Of a DNA stretch of 64,000 nucleotides, positions 48,906 to 57,160 are shown piece after piece. Each line of letters opens with the position of its first letter. Position 1 is the stretch's first letter. The translations under genes and the position numbers were made by a program. The notes below the pieces were generated by a model. That model was not told the origin of the DNA and did not search any database. It was given only the letters and a program-made list of their open reading frames with translations. Origin of the DNA: Anaerolineales bacterium (GTDB taxonomy: Bacteria; Chloroflexota; Anaerolineae; 4572-78; J111); assembly GCA_020634855.1 (NCBI GenBank), contig JACKAU010000003.1:1-64000 (forward strand). The letters are read 5' to 3'.

Positions 48906-50474
48906 ATGCCCAAGATAACGCCCCCTCATATTGTTCTGATTGTACTCGACACGCATCGGCGGGATCGACTATCGCTTTACGGCTATCCGAAGCAAACATC
49001 ACCTAATATCGATCACTTTGCTCAAAATGCCGCTGTTTTTGAAAATGCCATTTCCCCGGCCCAGTGGACCATTCCGGCCCACGCTTCGATGTTTACCGGC
49101 GAATACCCTACCACCCACCAAACGTTGCAAGCACATGCGTCGCTGGATAGCCGTTTCGATACCCTGGCCAAGCTATTGAGTGTCAATGGCTACCAGACCA
49201 CCGGCTTCTGCAACAATCCGCTGGTTGGTATTCTCAACAACGGGCTTAAAGCCGGTTTCAACACCTTTTATAACTACTGTGGGGCGGTGCCGTCGGTGCC
49301 ACGCAGTTCGAACCGGCTGCCAAAACCGCTTAACCGGGCTTGGGAATGGTACACCCAGCAACTACGCAAACTATCTTATCCGGTGCAAAATGCTTTTGCG
49401 CATTCAGATTTTCTGTTTCAGGCGTCGCTGCATCCCAAATTTGTGCCGGTCTGGTCGAAATTGGCCAATTTTAAGGGCCACACTGCCAACAGCATCCGCG
49501 ATGTAACCCATCTGGTCGAGCAGATAGATCAGGCTACCAAACCGCAATTTGTCTTTTTCAATCTGATGGAAACCCATTTACCCTACTCACCGCCCGATAC
49601 CTTTATCGACAAATTCGCACCCTACTTCAAAGAAAATCGTGAGTACCGCGACTTTTTGCGCCGTTACAATGTCGAAACGTTTCGCTGGCTGGTGCCTATC
49701 GAAGAACCATTAAATGAGATTGAAAATGCCGTCCTCAATGACCTCTATGATGCCGAAGTCAACTATCAGGATCATCTGTTGGGCCAACTGTTGGAAAATT
49801 TAAGCCAGGCTGAAAATATCCTAACCATCATCGTGGCCGACCACGGCGAGGGGATCGGCGAGCATAATTTTGTTGGTCATTCGTTCGTCGCCTATCAGGA
49901 ATTGGTTCACGTGCCGTTGATCATCCGTTTCCCGAACGGCATGGCCACCGGCCGCCGCATCGAAGAGACCGTATCGACCCGGCGCATCTTCCACACTGCC
50001 CTCGAGGCCGCTCACGTCGAAGTGTTTGAAACCGAATACCGCCCCGGAACCGATGTAAAGCAGCTCAGTTTAACCCAAACGGTTCAGGGAAAAGATCCGG
50101 AAGGCGGTCTTGTTTTTGTCGAGGCTTATCCGCCCAACACGTTTTTATCGATGATGGAGAAACGATCGCCGCAGCTTATCGAGCCATTCTACTGCACCCG
50201 GAATCGTTGGGGAGTTTATCAAGACAGCTACAAGCTGGTTAAGGTAGAGGGTCGGCCGGAAGAGTTGTTTAATGTCAAAGCCGATCCGCAAGAAACCCAA
50301 GATGTCGTCGATCAGCACCGTGGTGTCGCGGTCAAGCTAAACGGCCAGCTCAAAACATTGATCCAGCAAGCGATCACCCGCCGGCCGAACAGTTGGCAGG
50401 CCAACCAAACTGTTAACTTAGACGATGATGAGCAAATCACCAAGCAGCTACAGGCATTAGGGTATATTGAGTAA
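48906..50474 (+). CDS. Sulfatase-fold hydrolase with Thr at the nucleophile position
   Basis: About 522 residues, alkaline-phosphatase superfamily. N-terminal metal ligands are in IVLIVLDTHRRDRLSLYGY; the late ones in VADHGEGIGEHNFVGHS. The sulfatase motif C/S-x-P-S-R is replaced by WTIPAHASMFTGEY, so formylglycine cannot form; Thr is the likely nucleophile, as in phosphoglycerol transferases and phosphatases of this fold. No signal peptide is visible, in line with an intracellular or peripheral enzyme. I use ATG 48906; GGAGAGG lies 12 bases upstream and a TTG at 48885 is possible. lgt 2 follows after 45 bases. Confidence 0.87.
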   Translation: MPKITPPHIVLIVLDTHRRDRLSLYGYPKQTSPNIDHFAQNAAVFENAISPAQWTIPAHASMFTGEYPTTHQTLQAHASLDSRFDTLAKLLSVNGYQTTGFCNNPLVGILNNGLKAGFNTFYNYCGAVPSVPRSSNRLPKPLNRAWEWYTQQLRKLSYPVQNAFAHSDFLFQASLHPKFVPVWSKLANFKGHTANSIRDVTHLVEQIDQATKPQFVFFNLMETHLPYSPPDTFIDKFAPYFKENREYRDFLRRYNVETFRWLVPIEEPLNEIENAVLNDLYDAEVNYQDHLLGQLLENLSQAENILTIIVADHGEGIGEHNFVGHSFVAYQELVHVPLIIRFPNGMATGRRIEETVSTRRIFHTALEAAHVEVFETEYRPGTDVKQLSLTQTVQGKDPEGGLVFVEAYPPNTFLSMMEKRSPQLIEPFYCTRNRWGVYQDSYKLVKVEGRPEELFNVKADPQETQDVVDQHRGVAVKLNGQLKTLIQQAITRRPNSWQANQTVNLDDDEQITKQLQALGYIE

Positions 50475-50519
50475 TCAGCCTAATTTTAGGTAATTTTGAA
50501 TAGAGAAGGGTAGTATGTT

Positions 50520-51434
50520 GTGATCGATCCAATTATATTTTCGATAAACCTCGGCTTTACCCAACTGACCGTGCGTTGGTATGGCGTTCTCATTGTGCTA
50601 GGAGTACTGGCCGGCGCTTTTTACGCGGCCTGGTATGTGAAACGGAAGGGTGAGGACCCCAACATTATCTGGGATCTGCTCATCTGGTTGCTCATCTTCG
50701 GCATCATCGGTGCGCGGCTCTGGTATGTTATCAACGAAATTATCGGCGGTCGGACCCGTTATCTCGATGATCCCATCAGAATCCTCTACATCAACGAAGG
50801 TGGGCTTAACATCTTGGGCGGGGTTGTGATCGGAACGATTGTGGCCTGGATTTACACCAAACGCAATAATATCGACTTTTGGCTGATTGCCGACGCCATC
50901 GGTCCGGCGTATCTCATCGGCCAAGCTATTGGACGTTGGGGAAATTTCATTAATCAGGAATTGTACGGCCCACCGACTACGCTGCCGTGGGGCATTCCCA
51001 TCAGCGCCGAACATCGCATTCCACCTTGGAACGATCTGGCCCTCTATCCCCTTGAAACGACACGCTTCCACCCCACCTTTGCCTACGAGATGATCTGGAA
51101 CCTGGTGATGGCCGGCATTTTAATTTATCTGGTGGTCAAACACGGCGATAGAATTCGCACCGGCGTCATTGCCGGCTTGACCCTAATCGCCGCCGGAGTA
51201 GGCCGCGCTTGGATAGAGATATATTTCCGGCCCGATCAGCCGCGCTTCTTTGGCACGCCGGTCAGCACGTCGCTGCTTCTTTCCATTGGTTTTGCGTTAA
51301 TTGGTGTCTTTATTGTGCTGGTAAAAATGGGCAAGATCAGCGTGCCGTTTATGAAACCCGGCTCAACCGAGTACTCAAAAAGAATCACCCGCCGTCCGCC
51401 GGCGCCGCGCAAAACCCGCCGGCAAAAGACCTAA
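50520..51434 (+). CDS. lgt: Prolipoprotein diacylglyceryl transferase, paralogue 2
   Basis: 304-residue membrane protein. It carries AIGRWGNFINQELYGPPTT, nearly identical to paralogue 1, with LTVRWYGVLIVLGVLAG near the start and GRAWIEIYFRPDQ near the end. The HGG loop reads NEGGLNILGGVVIG, again without His. The C-terminus is basic (RRPPAPRKTRRQKT), which copy 1 lacks. GTG start, AGAGAAGGG upstream. The SelW-like gene starts 26 bases after the stop and is probably co-transcribed. Confidence 0.93.
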   Translation: MIDPIIFSINLGFTQLTVRWYGVLIVLGVLAGAFYAAWYVKRKGEDPNIIWDLLIWLLIFGIIGARLWYVINEIIGGRTRYLDDPIRILYINEGGLNILGGVVIGTIVAWIYTKRNNIDFWLIADAIGPAYLIGQAIGRWGNFINQELYGPPTTLPWGIPISAEHRIPPWNDLALYPLETTRFHPTFAYEMIWNLVMAGILIYLVVKHGDRIRTGVIAGLTLIAAGVGRAWIEIYFRPDQPRFFGTPVSTSLLLSIGFALIGVFIVLVKMGKISVPFMKPGSTEYSKRITRRPPAPRKTRRQKT

Positions 51435-51460
51435 ACAGCATAGGCCAGGGAAAAACCAAG

Positions 51461-51706
51461 ATGTTAAAAATCTCAATTCGATACTGCCGCACCTGAAATT
51501 ATACGCCGCGAGCCGTGAGCTTAGCTGACGAAATTCTCTCCGACAAATCGCTTGCTGTGGAAATCGAATCGCTTGAACTTATACCCGGAACCGGCGGCAT
51601 CTTTGAAGTGACCGTCAATGACGACCTTATTTTTTCTAAAAAAGCCCTGTGGCGTCACGCCAAACCGGGCGAAGTCTACAATTTGATTAAAGCTAAGGTT
51701 AACTGA
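51461..51706 (+). CDS. SelW/Rdx-family selenoprotein with in-frame TGA (Sec12)
   Basis: 81-residue thioredoxin-like protein of the SelT/SelW/SelH (Rdx) family, predicted redox protein. From ATG 51461 the frame encodes MLKISIRYCRT, then TGA at 51494-51496, then NYTPRAVSLADEILSD and LELIPGTGGIFEVTVND, the family consensus. The TGA falls exactly on the second position of the family's C-x-x-C/U redox motif, giving C9-R-T-U12. A stem CGTGAGC/GCTGACG (51514-51520 and 51524-51530, one mismatch) lies 17 bases after the TGA and is a weak candidate for a bacterial SECIS. The alternative is a nonsense mutation of a Cys codon. GTG 51515 could restart translation but would remove the active site. Confidence 0.8.
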
Positions 51707-51725
51707 CGATTTATCGCTCCGGAGG

Positions 51726-51761
51726 AAAAATCCCTGGTTCGATTGCCGCCGGGGTTTTTTT
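51726..51761 (+). terminator. Intrinsic terminator after the SelW-like gene
   Basis: AAAATCCC and GGGGTTTT pair (one G-T) around a 17-base loop and are followed by a run of T to 51761. Lies 20 bases after the stop. Confidence 0.8.
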
Positions 51762-51792
51762 GATAATGCCTATGTTGTGCTAAACTAACATG

Positions 51793-51825
51793 TTGACATC
51801 TTTTTGCTTAACAACCGTTTAAGCA
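51793..51825 (+). promoter_or_regulatory. Possible secDF promoter with inverted repeat
   Basis: A perfect TTGACA at 51793-51798 is followed by the inverted repeat TGCTTAA-CAACCG-TTTAAGCA (51805-51825). A consensus -10 is not clear. The dyad could be an operator or a leader hairpin. Confidence 0.35.
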
Positions 51826-51870
51826 AATGATAGAACCTAAAATCAATGTTGTAAGGGTTTCACATTTCTT

Positions 51871-54324
51871 ATGGATCAACGAAATATTAGCAAACTTATC
51901 GGAATTATACTGCTAGTGGCAGCCATGGTTTGGATCGTGACAGCCAATCTAACCTATCGCGTCCCGGACGAGCAGCAGGTTGGCGCGCAAGAGCCTGAAC
52001 CGTGGTGGGCGTCGCTGCTCTTTTGGCAAGGCGATCAAGAGCGCAGTATCAGAATTCACCAGGGATTGGACCTGCAAGGGGGCTTGCAAGTCGTTTTGGA
52101 AGCCGATCTACCGGAAGGACAATCACTCCAGGAAGGGGCGATGGAAGCGGCCCGCATCATCGTTGACAACCGGGTTAATGGGTTAGGCGTCACCGAGCCG
52201 CTGGTTCAGCTTCAAGGCGACAACCGCATGATCGTCGAACTCCCCGGCATCTCCGACCCCGAACTGGCGATCAGTACCTTGCGCGAAACCGGGTTGCTTG
52301 AATTTATCGACGCTGGACGGTCGCCTATTCCTGATGGCACAGTTGTCCAGACCACCTTTGGCGATAATCGCCCGGTAGAAACTGGGGGTGAACCCTCGAA
52401 CCAAGAGGGTAGTGAAACCCAACCGGGGCAGGTTTACGACACCGTCATTACCGGGAGTGACCTGGCTGATGTCAGCAACGCCGGCCTAAACACCAACTCC
52501 CGTGTGGTAGAGATTAATTTTTCACTCACGTCCGAGGGCGGGCAAAAATTCGGCGAGTATACCGGCGCTAACGTCGGCAACTACCTGTGTATTATAATTG
52601 ATAAAGTTGTTCTCTCTTGCCCGGTGGTCAATGCCAGAATCGACTCGAACGGTACAATTTCCCTCGGCAACGACTCGTTGGAGTCAGGTCAGGCATTGGC
52701 GATTCAACTGCGCTACGGGGCGCTGCCGGTGCCCTTAAAGGTGGTTGAAAACCGCTCGGTGGGACCAACTTTAGGGCAAGACTCAGTGGCTCGCAGTATT
52801 CAGGCCGGGACGATCGGTCTCGCCATTGTCTTGCTGTTTATGATCATCTACTACCGCTTACCCGGTCTAACCGCCGCTTTGGCTCTAGTGGTTTATGGAC
52901 TTATGAACTTTAGTTTGTACAAAATCATCCCGGTAACGCTAACGCTACCGGCCATTACCGGCTTTATCTTATCGGTTGGGATGGCGGTTGATGCCAACAT
53001 TTTAATTTTCGAGCGGATGAAGGAGGAACTACGCAACGGGCGTAGTTTGAAGCTGGCCACGGAACAGGGATTCGCCCGCTCGTGGCCTTCCATTCGAGAC
53101 TCGGCCATAAGCACCCTGATTACCTGTCTCATTCTGTTCTGGTTCGGCTCAAATTTTGGAGCCAGCATAGTAAAAGGGTTTGCCATTACGTTGGCCTTGG
53201 GGGTCATTACGAACATTTTCACGGCTGTCACCGTTACCCGTACCTTGCTGCGGTTTGTATTTGGGCTAACCGGTGATAAAGTCAAAGACAACCCCTTCTT
53301 TATGGGCTTCAGTCTGCAGACAACCGACAAAACAGCGCCAAGCTGGGCGAACTGGTTCCTGAATATTGTGGGCAAGCGAAAAGCGTACTACCTTTTCTCT
53401 TCCGTATTAATTGGCTTGGGATTACTGGCGATGGTCGCCTCGACGTTTCAAGTTGGCACGCCGCTTAAACTTAGTATTGATTTCACCAGCGGCTCGCTGA
53501 TGGAACTACAATTTGCCGAGCAGCCCCAACCCGCCGCCGTCCGTCAAATCTTTACCAGTTTCACCCACAACGGCGAAACTTTTAACGATACCACTGTCAC
53601 TACGGCCGAGCAATTAGGCCAACAAACCATTCTGGTCCGCTCAAAATATCTGGATGATGAAGCCAAAGTGGCGGTTCAAGATCAGATTAGGGAACAACTT
53701 GGTGACTTTACCGAACTTCGCTTCGATGCAGTAGGTCCGACGATTGGGCAGGAAGTCACCCAAGCTGGCGTTTATGCGGTCATTGCTGCATCAATCGCTA
53801 TCCTGATCTTTTTCATCATCGCCTTCCGTTCCGTACCCAATGCCTTCCGTTACGGGGTGGCCGCCGTCGTAGCTATGATGCACGATATTTTGGTCACTTC
53901 CGGGGCATTTGCCATTTTTGGCATCATCGCCGGTTGGGAAGTAGACGCGCTATTCCTGACGGCTATCCTGACCGTCATTGGTTACTCCGTCCACGACACA
54001 ATTATCGTTTTTGACCGCATCCGCGAGAATTTGCCTCGCTATCGCACCGAGCCTTTTGAAACAGTCTGCAACCGTAGCCTGCTCGAAACCCTCACCCGTA
54101 GTGTGATGACCTCGATCAGTACTATTCTCGTTATATTCGCTATCTTATTGTTTGGCGGCGCGACCATCAGACAATTTGTGGCGATCATTCTAATTGGTAT
54201 CGTGAGTGGGACTTATTCCTCCATTTTCACCGCTGTCCCGATTTTGGTTTCGTGGAGCCAAGGCGAATTTGGCTCCCTTTTCCGTCGGGTTACCGGCCGA
54301 TCCCCGGCAGAAGCGCAAGCTTAA
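51871..54324 (+). CDS. secDF: Fused protein translocase subunit SecD-SecF
   Basis: 817-residue inner-membrane RND-type protein that uses the proton gradient to pull exported proteins out of SecYEG. SecD half about 1-480: first membrane helix, GLDLQGGLQVVLEAD, the large periplasmic domain, then helices with LSVGMAVDANILIFERMKEEL. SecF half about 495-810: second first-helix, LSIDFTSGSLMELQF, TVIGYSVHDTIIVFDRIREN. The charged transmembrane Asp and Arg residues of both halves are conserved. Separate secD and secF are usual in many bacteria; the fusion occurs in Bacillus and Chloroflexota. Terminator downstream, so single-gene transcript. Confidence 0.96.
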   Translation: MDQRNISKLIGIILLVAAMVWIVTANLTYRVPDEQQVGAQEPEPWWASLLFWQGDQERSIRIHQGLDLQGGLQVVLEADLPEGQSLQEGAMEAARIIVDNRVNGLGVTEPLVQLQGDNRMIVELPGISDPELAISTLRETGLLEFIDAGRSPIPDGTVVQTTFGDNRPVETGGEPSNQEGSETQPGQVYDTVITGSDLADVSNAGLNTNSRVVEINFSLTSEGGQKFGEYTGANVGNYLCIIIDKVVLSCPVVNARIDSNGTISLGNDSLESGQALAIQLRYGALPVPLKVVENRSVGPTLGQDSVARSIQAGTIGLAIVLLFMIIYYRLPGLTAALALVVYGLMNFSLYKIIPVTLTLPAITGFILSVGMAVDANILIFERMKEELRNGRSLKLATEQGFARSWPSIRDSAISTLITCLILFWFGSNFGASIVKGFAITLALGVITNIFTAVTVTRTLLRFVFGLTGDKVKDNPFFMGFSLQTTDKTAPSWANWFLNIVGKRKAYYLFSSVLIGLGLLAMVASTFQVGTPLKLSIDFTSGSLMELQFAEQPQPAAVRQIFTSFTHNGETFNDTTVTTAEQLGQQTILVRSKYLDDEAKVAVQDQIREQLGDFTELRFDAVGPTIGQEVTQAGVYAVIAASIAILIFFIIAFRSVPNAFRYGVAAVVAMMHDILVTSGAFAIFGIIAGWEVDALFLTAILTVIGYSVHDTIIVFDRIRENLPRYRTEPFETVCNRSLLETLTRSVMTSISTILVIFAILLFGGATIRQFVAIILIGIVSGTYSSIFTAVPILVSWSQGEFGSLFRRVTGRSPAEAQA

Positions 54325-54343
54325 CTCTTCACTAATAAAAACC

Positions 54344-54377
54344 AAAAAGGCTCCTGTTTAATCGGAGCCTTTTTTTA
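54344..54377 (+). terminator. Intrinsic terminator of secDF
   Basis: AAAAAGGCTCC / GGAGCCTTTTTT stem around a 9-base loop, with a seven-T tail, 20 bases after the stop. The following 166 bases up to the reductase show no further signal. Confidence 0.9.
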
Positions 54378-54543
54378 TATCTATCGTCTAGGCCTTAAAA
54401 TCAAAACTTCTCGGTATTATGTCCAAAAAGTGATTTTTTGCACAATTTGATAGTTTTTGAGAGCTTCAATCTGCTAAAATGTACTCTGATTAGAACTAAG
54501 AGTGTAAATTTTGAGGGAAATTCGTTCAAACTGAGGCAAACTG

Positions 54544-55845
54544 TTGACGCCAAGAAATATTCCAACCAGTCTATATAAACTATCCCTATCTGAGCGGTCA
54601 CAGATAATTTCTGACTATGCGAATTTAGATCAAAGTGACATCAAGGCGCTGAGTTGCGGCCTTACTATTGAACAGGCCGACTCGATGATCGAGAATGTTA
54701 TTGGGCGCTACACCTTGCCGCTGGGTCTGGGTACAAATTTTTTAATCAACGGCCGAGAGTTCATCGTGCCAATGGTGGTTGAGGAGCCAAGTATTGTGGC
54801 GGCCGTCAGCTATGCGGCTAAGTTGGTTAGCGCCGGCGGCGGGTTTAAGACCAGCAGCAGCGAACCGGTTATGATCGGTCAGGTACAGGTACTTGACCTG
54901 GCGGATTTGGCTGACGCTGCGGCCAAAATCAACATGGCTGAACTGGAACTGCTGGCTGCCGCCAACCGCTTCCACCCCACTATTCAAAAATTAGGGGGCG
55001 GAGCCAAAGGGATCGAATGCCGCCCCCTACCCGATACCCCGGCCGGGCCGATGCTCATTGTGCATCTGCTGTACGACTGCCGCGACGCGATGGGGGCCAA
55101 TGCCGTCAACACCGCTGTTGAAGCCATCGCCCCGCTGATCGAGCAACTGACCGGCGGGCGCGTCAACCTTAGAATATTATCTAATCTAACCGACCGTCGA
55201 ACCGCGAGGGCTGAAGGGCTGGTTCCGGTCGATCAACTGGCCCGACCAGGATTGAATGGCGAGCAGGTTGCACAAGCAATCTTTGAAGCCTGGGCTTTCG
55301 CCGCCGCCGATCCTTACCGGGCTACTACTCATAACAAAGGAATTATGAACGGCATCGATGCCGTCGCACTCGCCACCGGCAATGACTGGCGCGCGCTCGA
55401 AGCCGGAGCGCATGCTTACGCCGCACGCAATGGTCGCTACACGAGTTTAACCGATTGGTCTTTGATTACCCTGGATGAGGGTAAGTTCCTGAAAGGCGTT
55501 TTGGATATGCCGCTAAGCGTGGGCACTGTCGGAGGGGCCACTAAAGCCCACCCGACCGCACGAGTATCGATGAAGATGTTGGGAAATCCTCATGCGCGAA
55601 CCCTGGCCGAAATCATGGTTGCGGCCGGTTTAGCGCAGAATTTAGCCGCCCTGCGCGCTTTAGCCACCGAAGGTATTCAAACCGGACATATGCGTCTACA
55701 CGCTCGGCAGGTCGCGCTGGCCGCCGGAGCCGCCGCCGACCAGGTCCAACGCATCGCCGACATCCTGGTATCAGAAAACAATATTCGCGAAGAAAGGGCT
55801 AAAGCCTTAATTGAGCGGGGTCTTCATAACACAACAAAACCTTGA
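54544..55845 (+). CDS. Hydroxymethylglutaryl-CoA reductase
   Basis: 433-residue enzyme that makes mevalonate from HMG-CoA. Catalytic Glu50 in ENVIGRY, Asp181 region RDAMGANAVNTAVEAI (dimethylallyl of the family: DAMGxN), Lys in NKGIMNGIDAVALATGND, and His in TGHMRLHARQVA close to the C-terminus. No membrane segment and a short N-terminus, as in class II (bacterial) enzymes. The start is TTG 54544 with TGAGG upstream. It leads the mevalonate operon HMGR-HMGS-thiolase-DUF35, whose genes are 120-150 bases apart. Cofactor preference (NADH or NADPH) is not evident. Confidence 0.94.
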   Translation: MTPRNIPTSLYKLSLSERSQIISDYANLDQSDIKALSCGLTIEQADSMIENVIGRYTLPLGLGTNFLINGREFIVPMVVEEPSIVAAVSYAAKLVSAGGGFKTSSSEPVMIGQVQVLDLADLADAAAKINMAELELLAAANRFHPTIQKLGGGAKGIECRPLPDTPAGPMLIVHLLYDCRDAMGANAVNTAVEAIAPLIEQLTGGRVNLRILSNLTDRRTARAEGLVPVDQLARPGLNGEQVAQAIFEAWAFAAADPYRATTHNKGIMNGIDAVALATGNDWRALEAGAHAYAARNGRYTSLTDWSLITLDEGKFLKGVLDMPLSVGTVGGATKAHPTARVSMKMLGNPHARTLAEIMVAAGLAQNLAALRALATEGIQTGHMRLHARQVALAAGAAADQVQRIADILVSENNIREERAKALIERGLHNTTKP

Positions 55846-55980
55846 CAAAATCTCGACAAAGACTAGAATATTAAGTGGACTCGATTTAAGGTTAGGCAGA
55901 TTAGCCCATACTAATAAATTTTCGCTAATGGACAACAACTTTCAATTCTTTCAGATATTTCTTAAATTTTGGAGCAGATC

Positions 55981-57036
55981 ATGCCTCTTATGAAACCTAA
56001 TACTGACGTTGGTATTGTCGGCTATGGATGCTACATCCCCATGTACCGACTGCCGGCTAAAGAAGTAACCCGCATCTGGAATGACGGACAGGGGGGCGTT
56101 CCCATCAAAGAAAAAGCCGTGGGCGGGCCGGATGAGGATACGATGACCATCGGGCTGGAAGCGGCGCGCAATGCTCTGGTGCGGGCCCAGATCGATCCGC
56201 AGCAGATTGGGGCCGTTTGGGTCGGCAGCGAAAGCCATCCCTATGCCGTTAAACCGACCAGCACTATCATCGCCGAAGCGATTGGAGCGACGCCGGCCAC
56301 TCAAGGGGCCGACTGGCAGTTTGCCTGCAAAGCCGGTACGGAAACCATTCAGGCCGGCATCGGATTTGTAGCCGGAGGAATGGCTCGCTATGTATTAGGC
56401 ATTGGCGCGGATACAGCCCAAGGCCGCCCCGGTGATGCGCTGGAATTCACGGCGGCCTCAGGGGGCGCGGCTTTTGTAATAGGCGCGGCTGAAGAGAGTC
56501 TAGCCGTATTTGAAGCCACTTACTCCCACGTGACCGACACGCCGGACTTTTGGCGTCGCCCAACTACCCACTATCCCAGCCACGGCCAACGCTTTACCGG
56601 CGAACCGGCCTACTTTCACCACGTGCTGTCGGCAGCTCAGACCATTATGGCCGAGCTAGGGTACACGGCTCAAGATTTTGCTTACGTCATTCTTCACCAA
56701 CCCAACCGGAAATTCCCGGAGCGAGCTGCGGCTGAGCTTGGTTTTGAAAAGGAACAGTGGGTAACCGGGCTGCTCTCACCGGTGGTCGGTAACACCTATG
56801 CCGGGGCGAGCGTCTTGGGGTTAACCGCTGTGTTAGACATCGCCCAACCCGGCGACAAGATTCTGTGCGTTTCGTTCGGTTCGGGAGCCGGCAGCGATGC
56901 CTTTATCATCAATACCACCGATCGTCTACCGGACAAGCAGAAATCGGCGCCAACCACCCAGGATTATATCAATCGCCGGATCGAGATCGATTACGCCACC
57001 TACGTACGGTATCGAAACAAACTCAAGATGCACTAA
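55981..57036 (+). CDS. Hydroxymethylglutaryl-CoA synthase, archaeal type
   Basis: 351-residue thiolase-superfamily enzyme condensing acetyl-CoA with acetoacetyl-CoA. The N-terminus VGIVGYGCYIPMYRLP and KAVGGPDEDTMTIGLEA (catalytic Glu) are typical. Nucleophile Cys116 in QFACKAGTETIQ; His239 in ILHQPNRKFPERAA. Length and motifs are of the short archaeal/bacterial form that works in complex with the next two proteins. ATG 55981 has GGAG 7 bases upstream. Confidence 0.94.
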   Translation: MPLMKPNTDVGIVGYGCYIPMYRLPAKEVTRIWNDGQGGVPIKEKAVGGPDEDTMTIGLEAARNALVRAQIDPQQIGAVWVGSESHPYAVKPTSTIIAEAIGATPATQGADWQFACKAGTETIQAGIGFVAGGMARYVLGIGADTAQGRPGDALEFTAASGGAAFVIGAAEESLAVFEATYSHVTDTPDFWRRPTTHYPSHGQRFTGEPAYFHHVLSAAQTIMAELGYTAQDFAYVILHQPNRKFPERAAAELGFEKEQWVTGLLSPVVGNTYAGASVLGLTAVLDIAQPGDKILCVSFGSGAGSDAFIINTTDRLPDKQKSAPTTQDYINRRIEIDYATYVRYRNKLKMH

Positions 57037-57160
57037 CCGCTAGAGCGATTACTACGTGCTCTAAACCAAAGGTTTGGTCAATAGTTGGTCAAAAACAACC
57101 AACTATCCAACCCGCTAACTATCCAACTATCCAAACCAATTACTTTCCAGGGAGTCAACT

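Noticed and set aside
51497..51540. Calling the stem at 51514-51530 a confirmed SECIS element
   Set aside because: The stem has a G-G mismatch, a three-base loop and no guanine at the start of the loop, so it is only a weak candidate; the selenoprotein call rests on protein conservation.
51515..51706. A 63-residue protein starting at GTG 51515
   Set aside because: It would begin after the CxxU redox motif, removing the function of the family; there is no good ribosome binding site, and the upstream 18 codons are clear Rdx sequence in the same frame.
57060..57150. CCAACTATCCAA direct repeats before the thiolase, considered as a CRISPR or iteron array
   Set aside because: Units are 10-12 bases, irregular and fewer than four; no spacer structure and no cas or rep gene. 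Low-complexity leader only.
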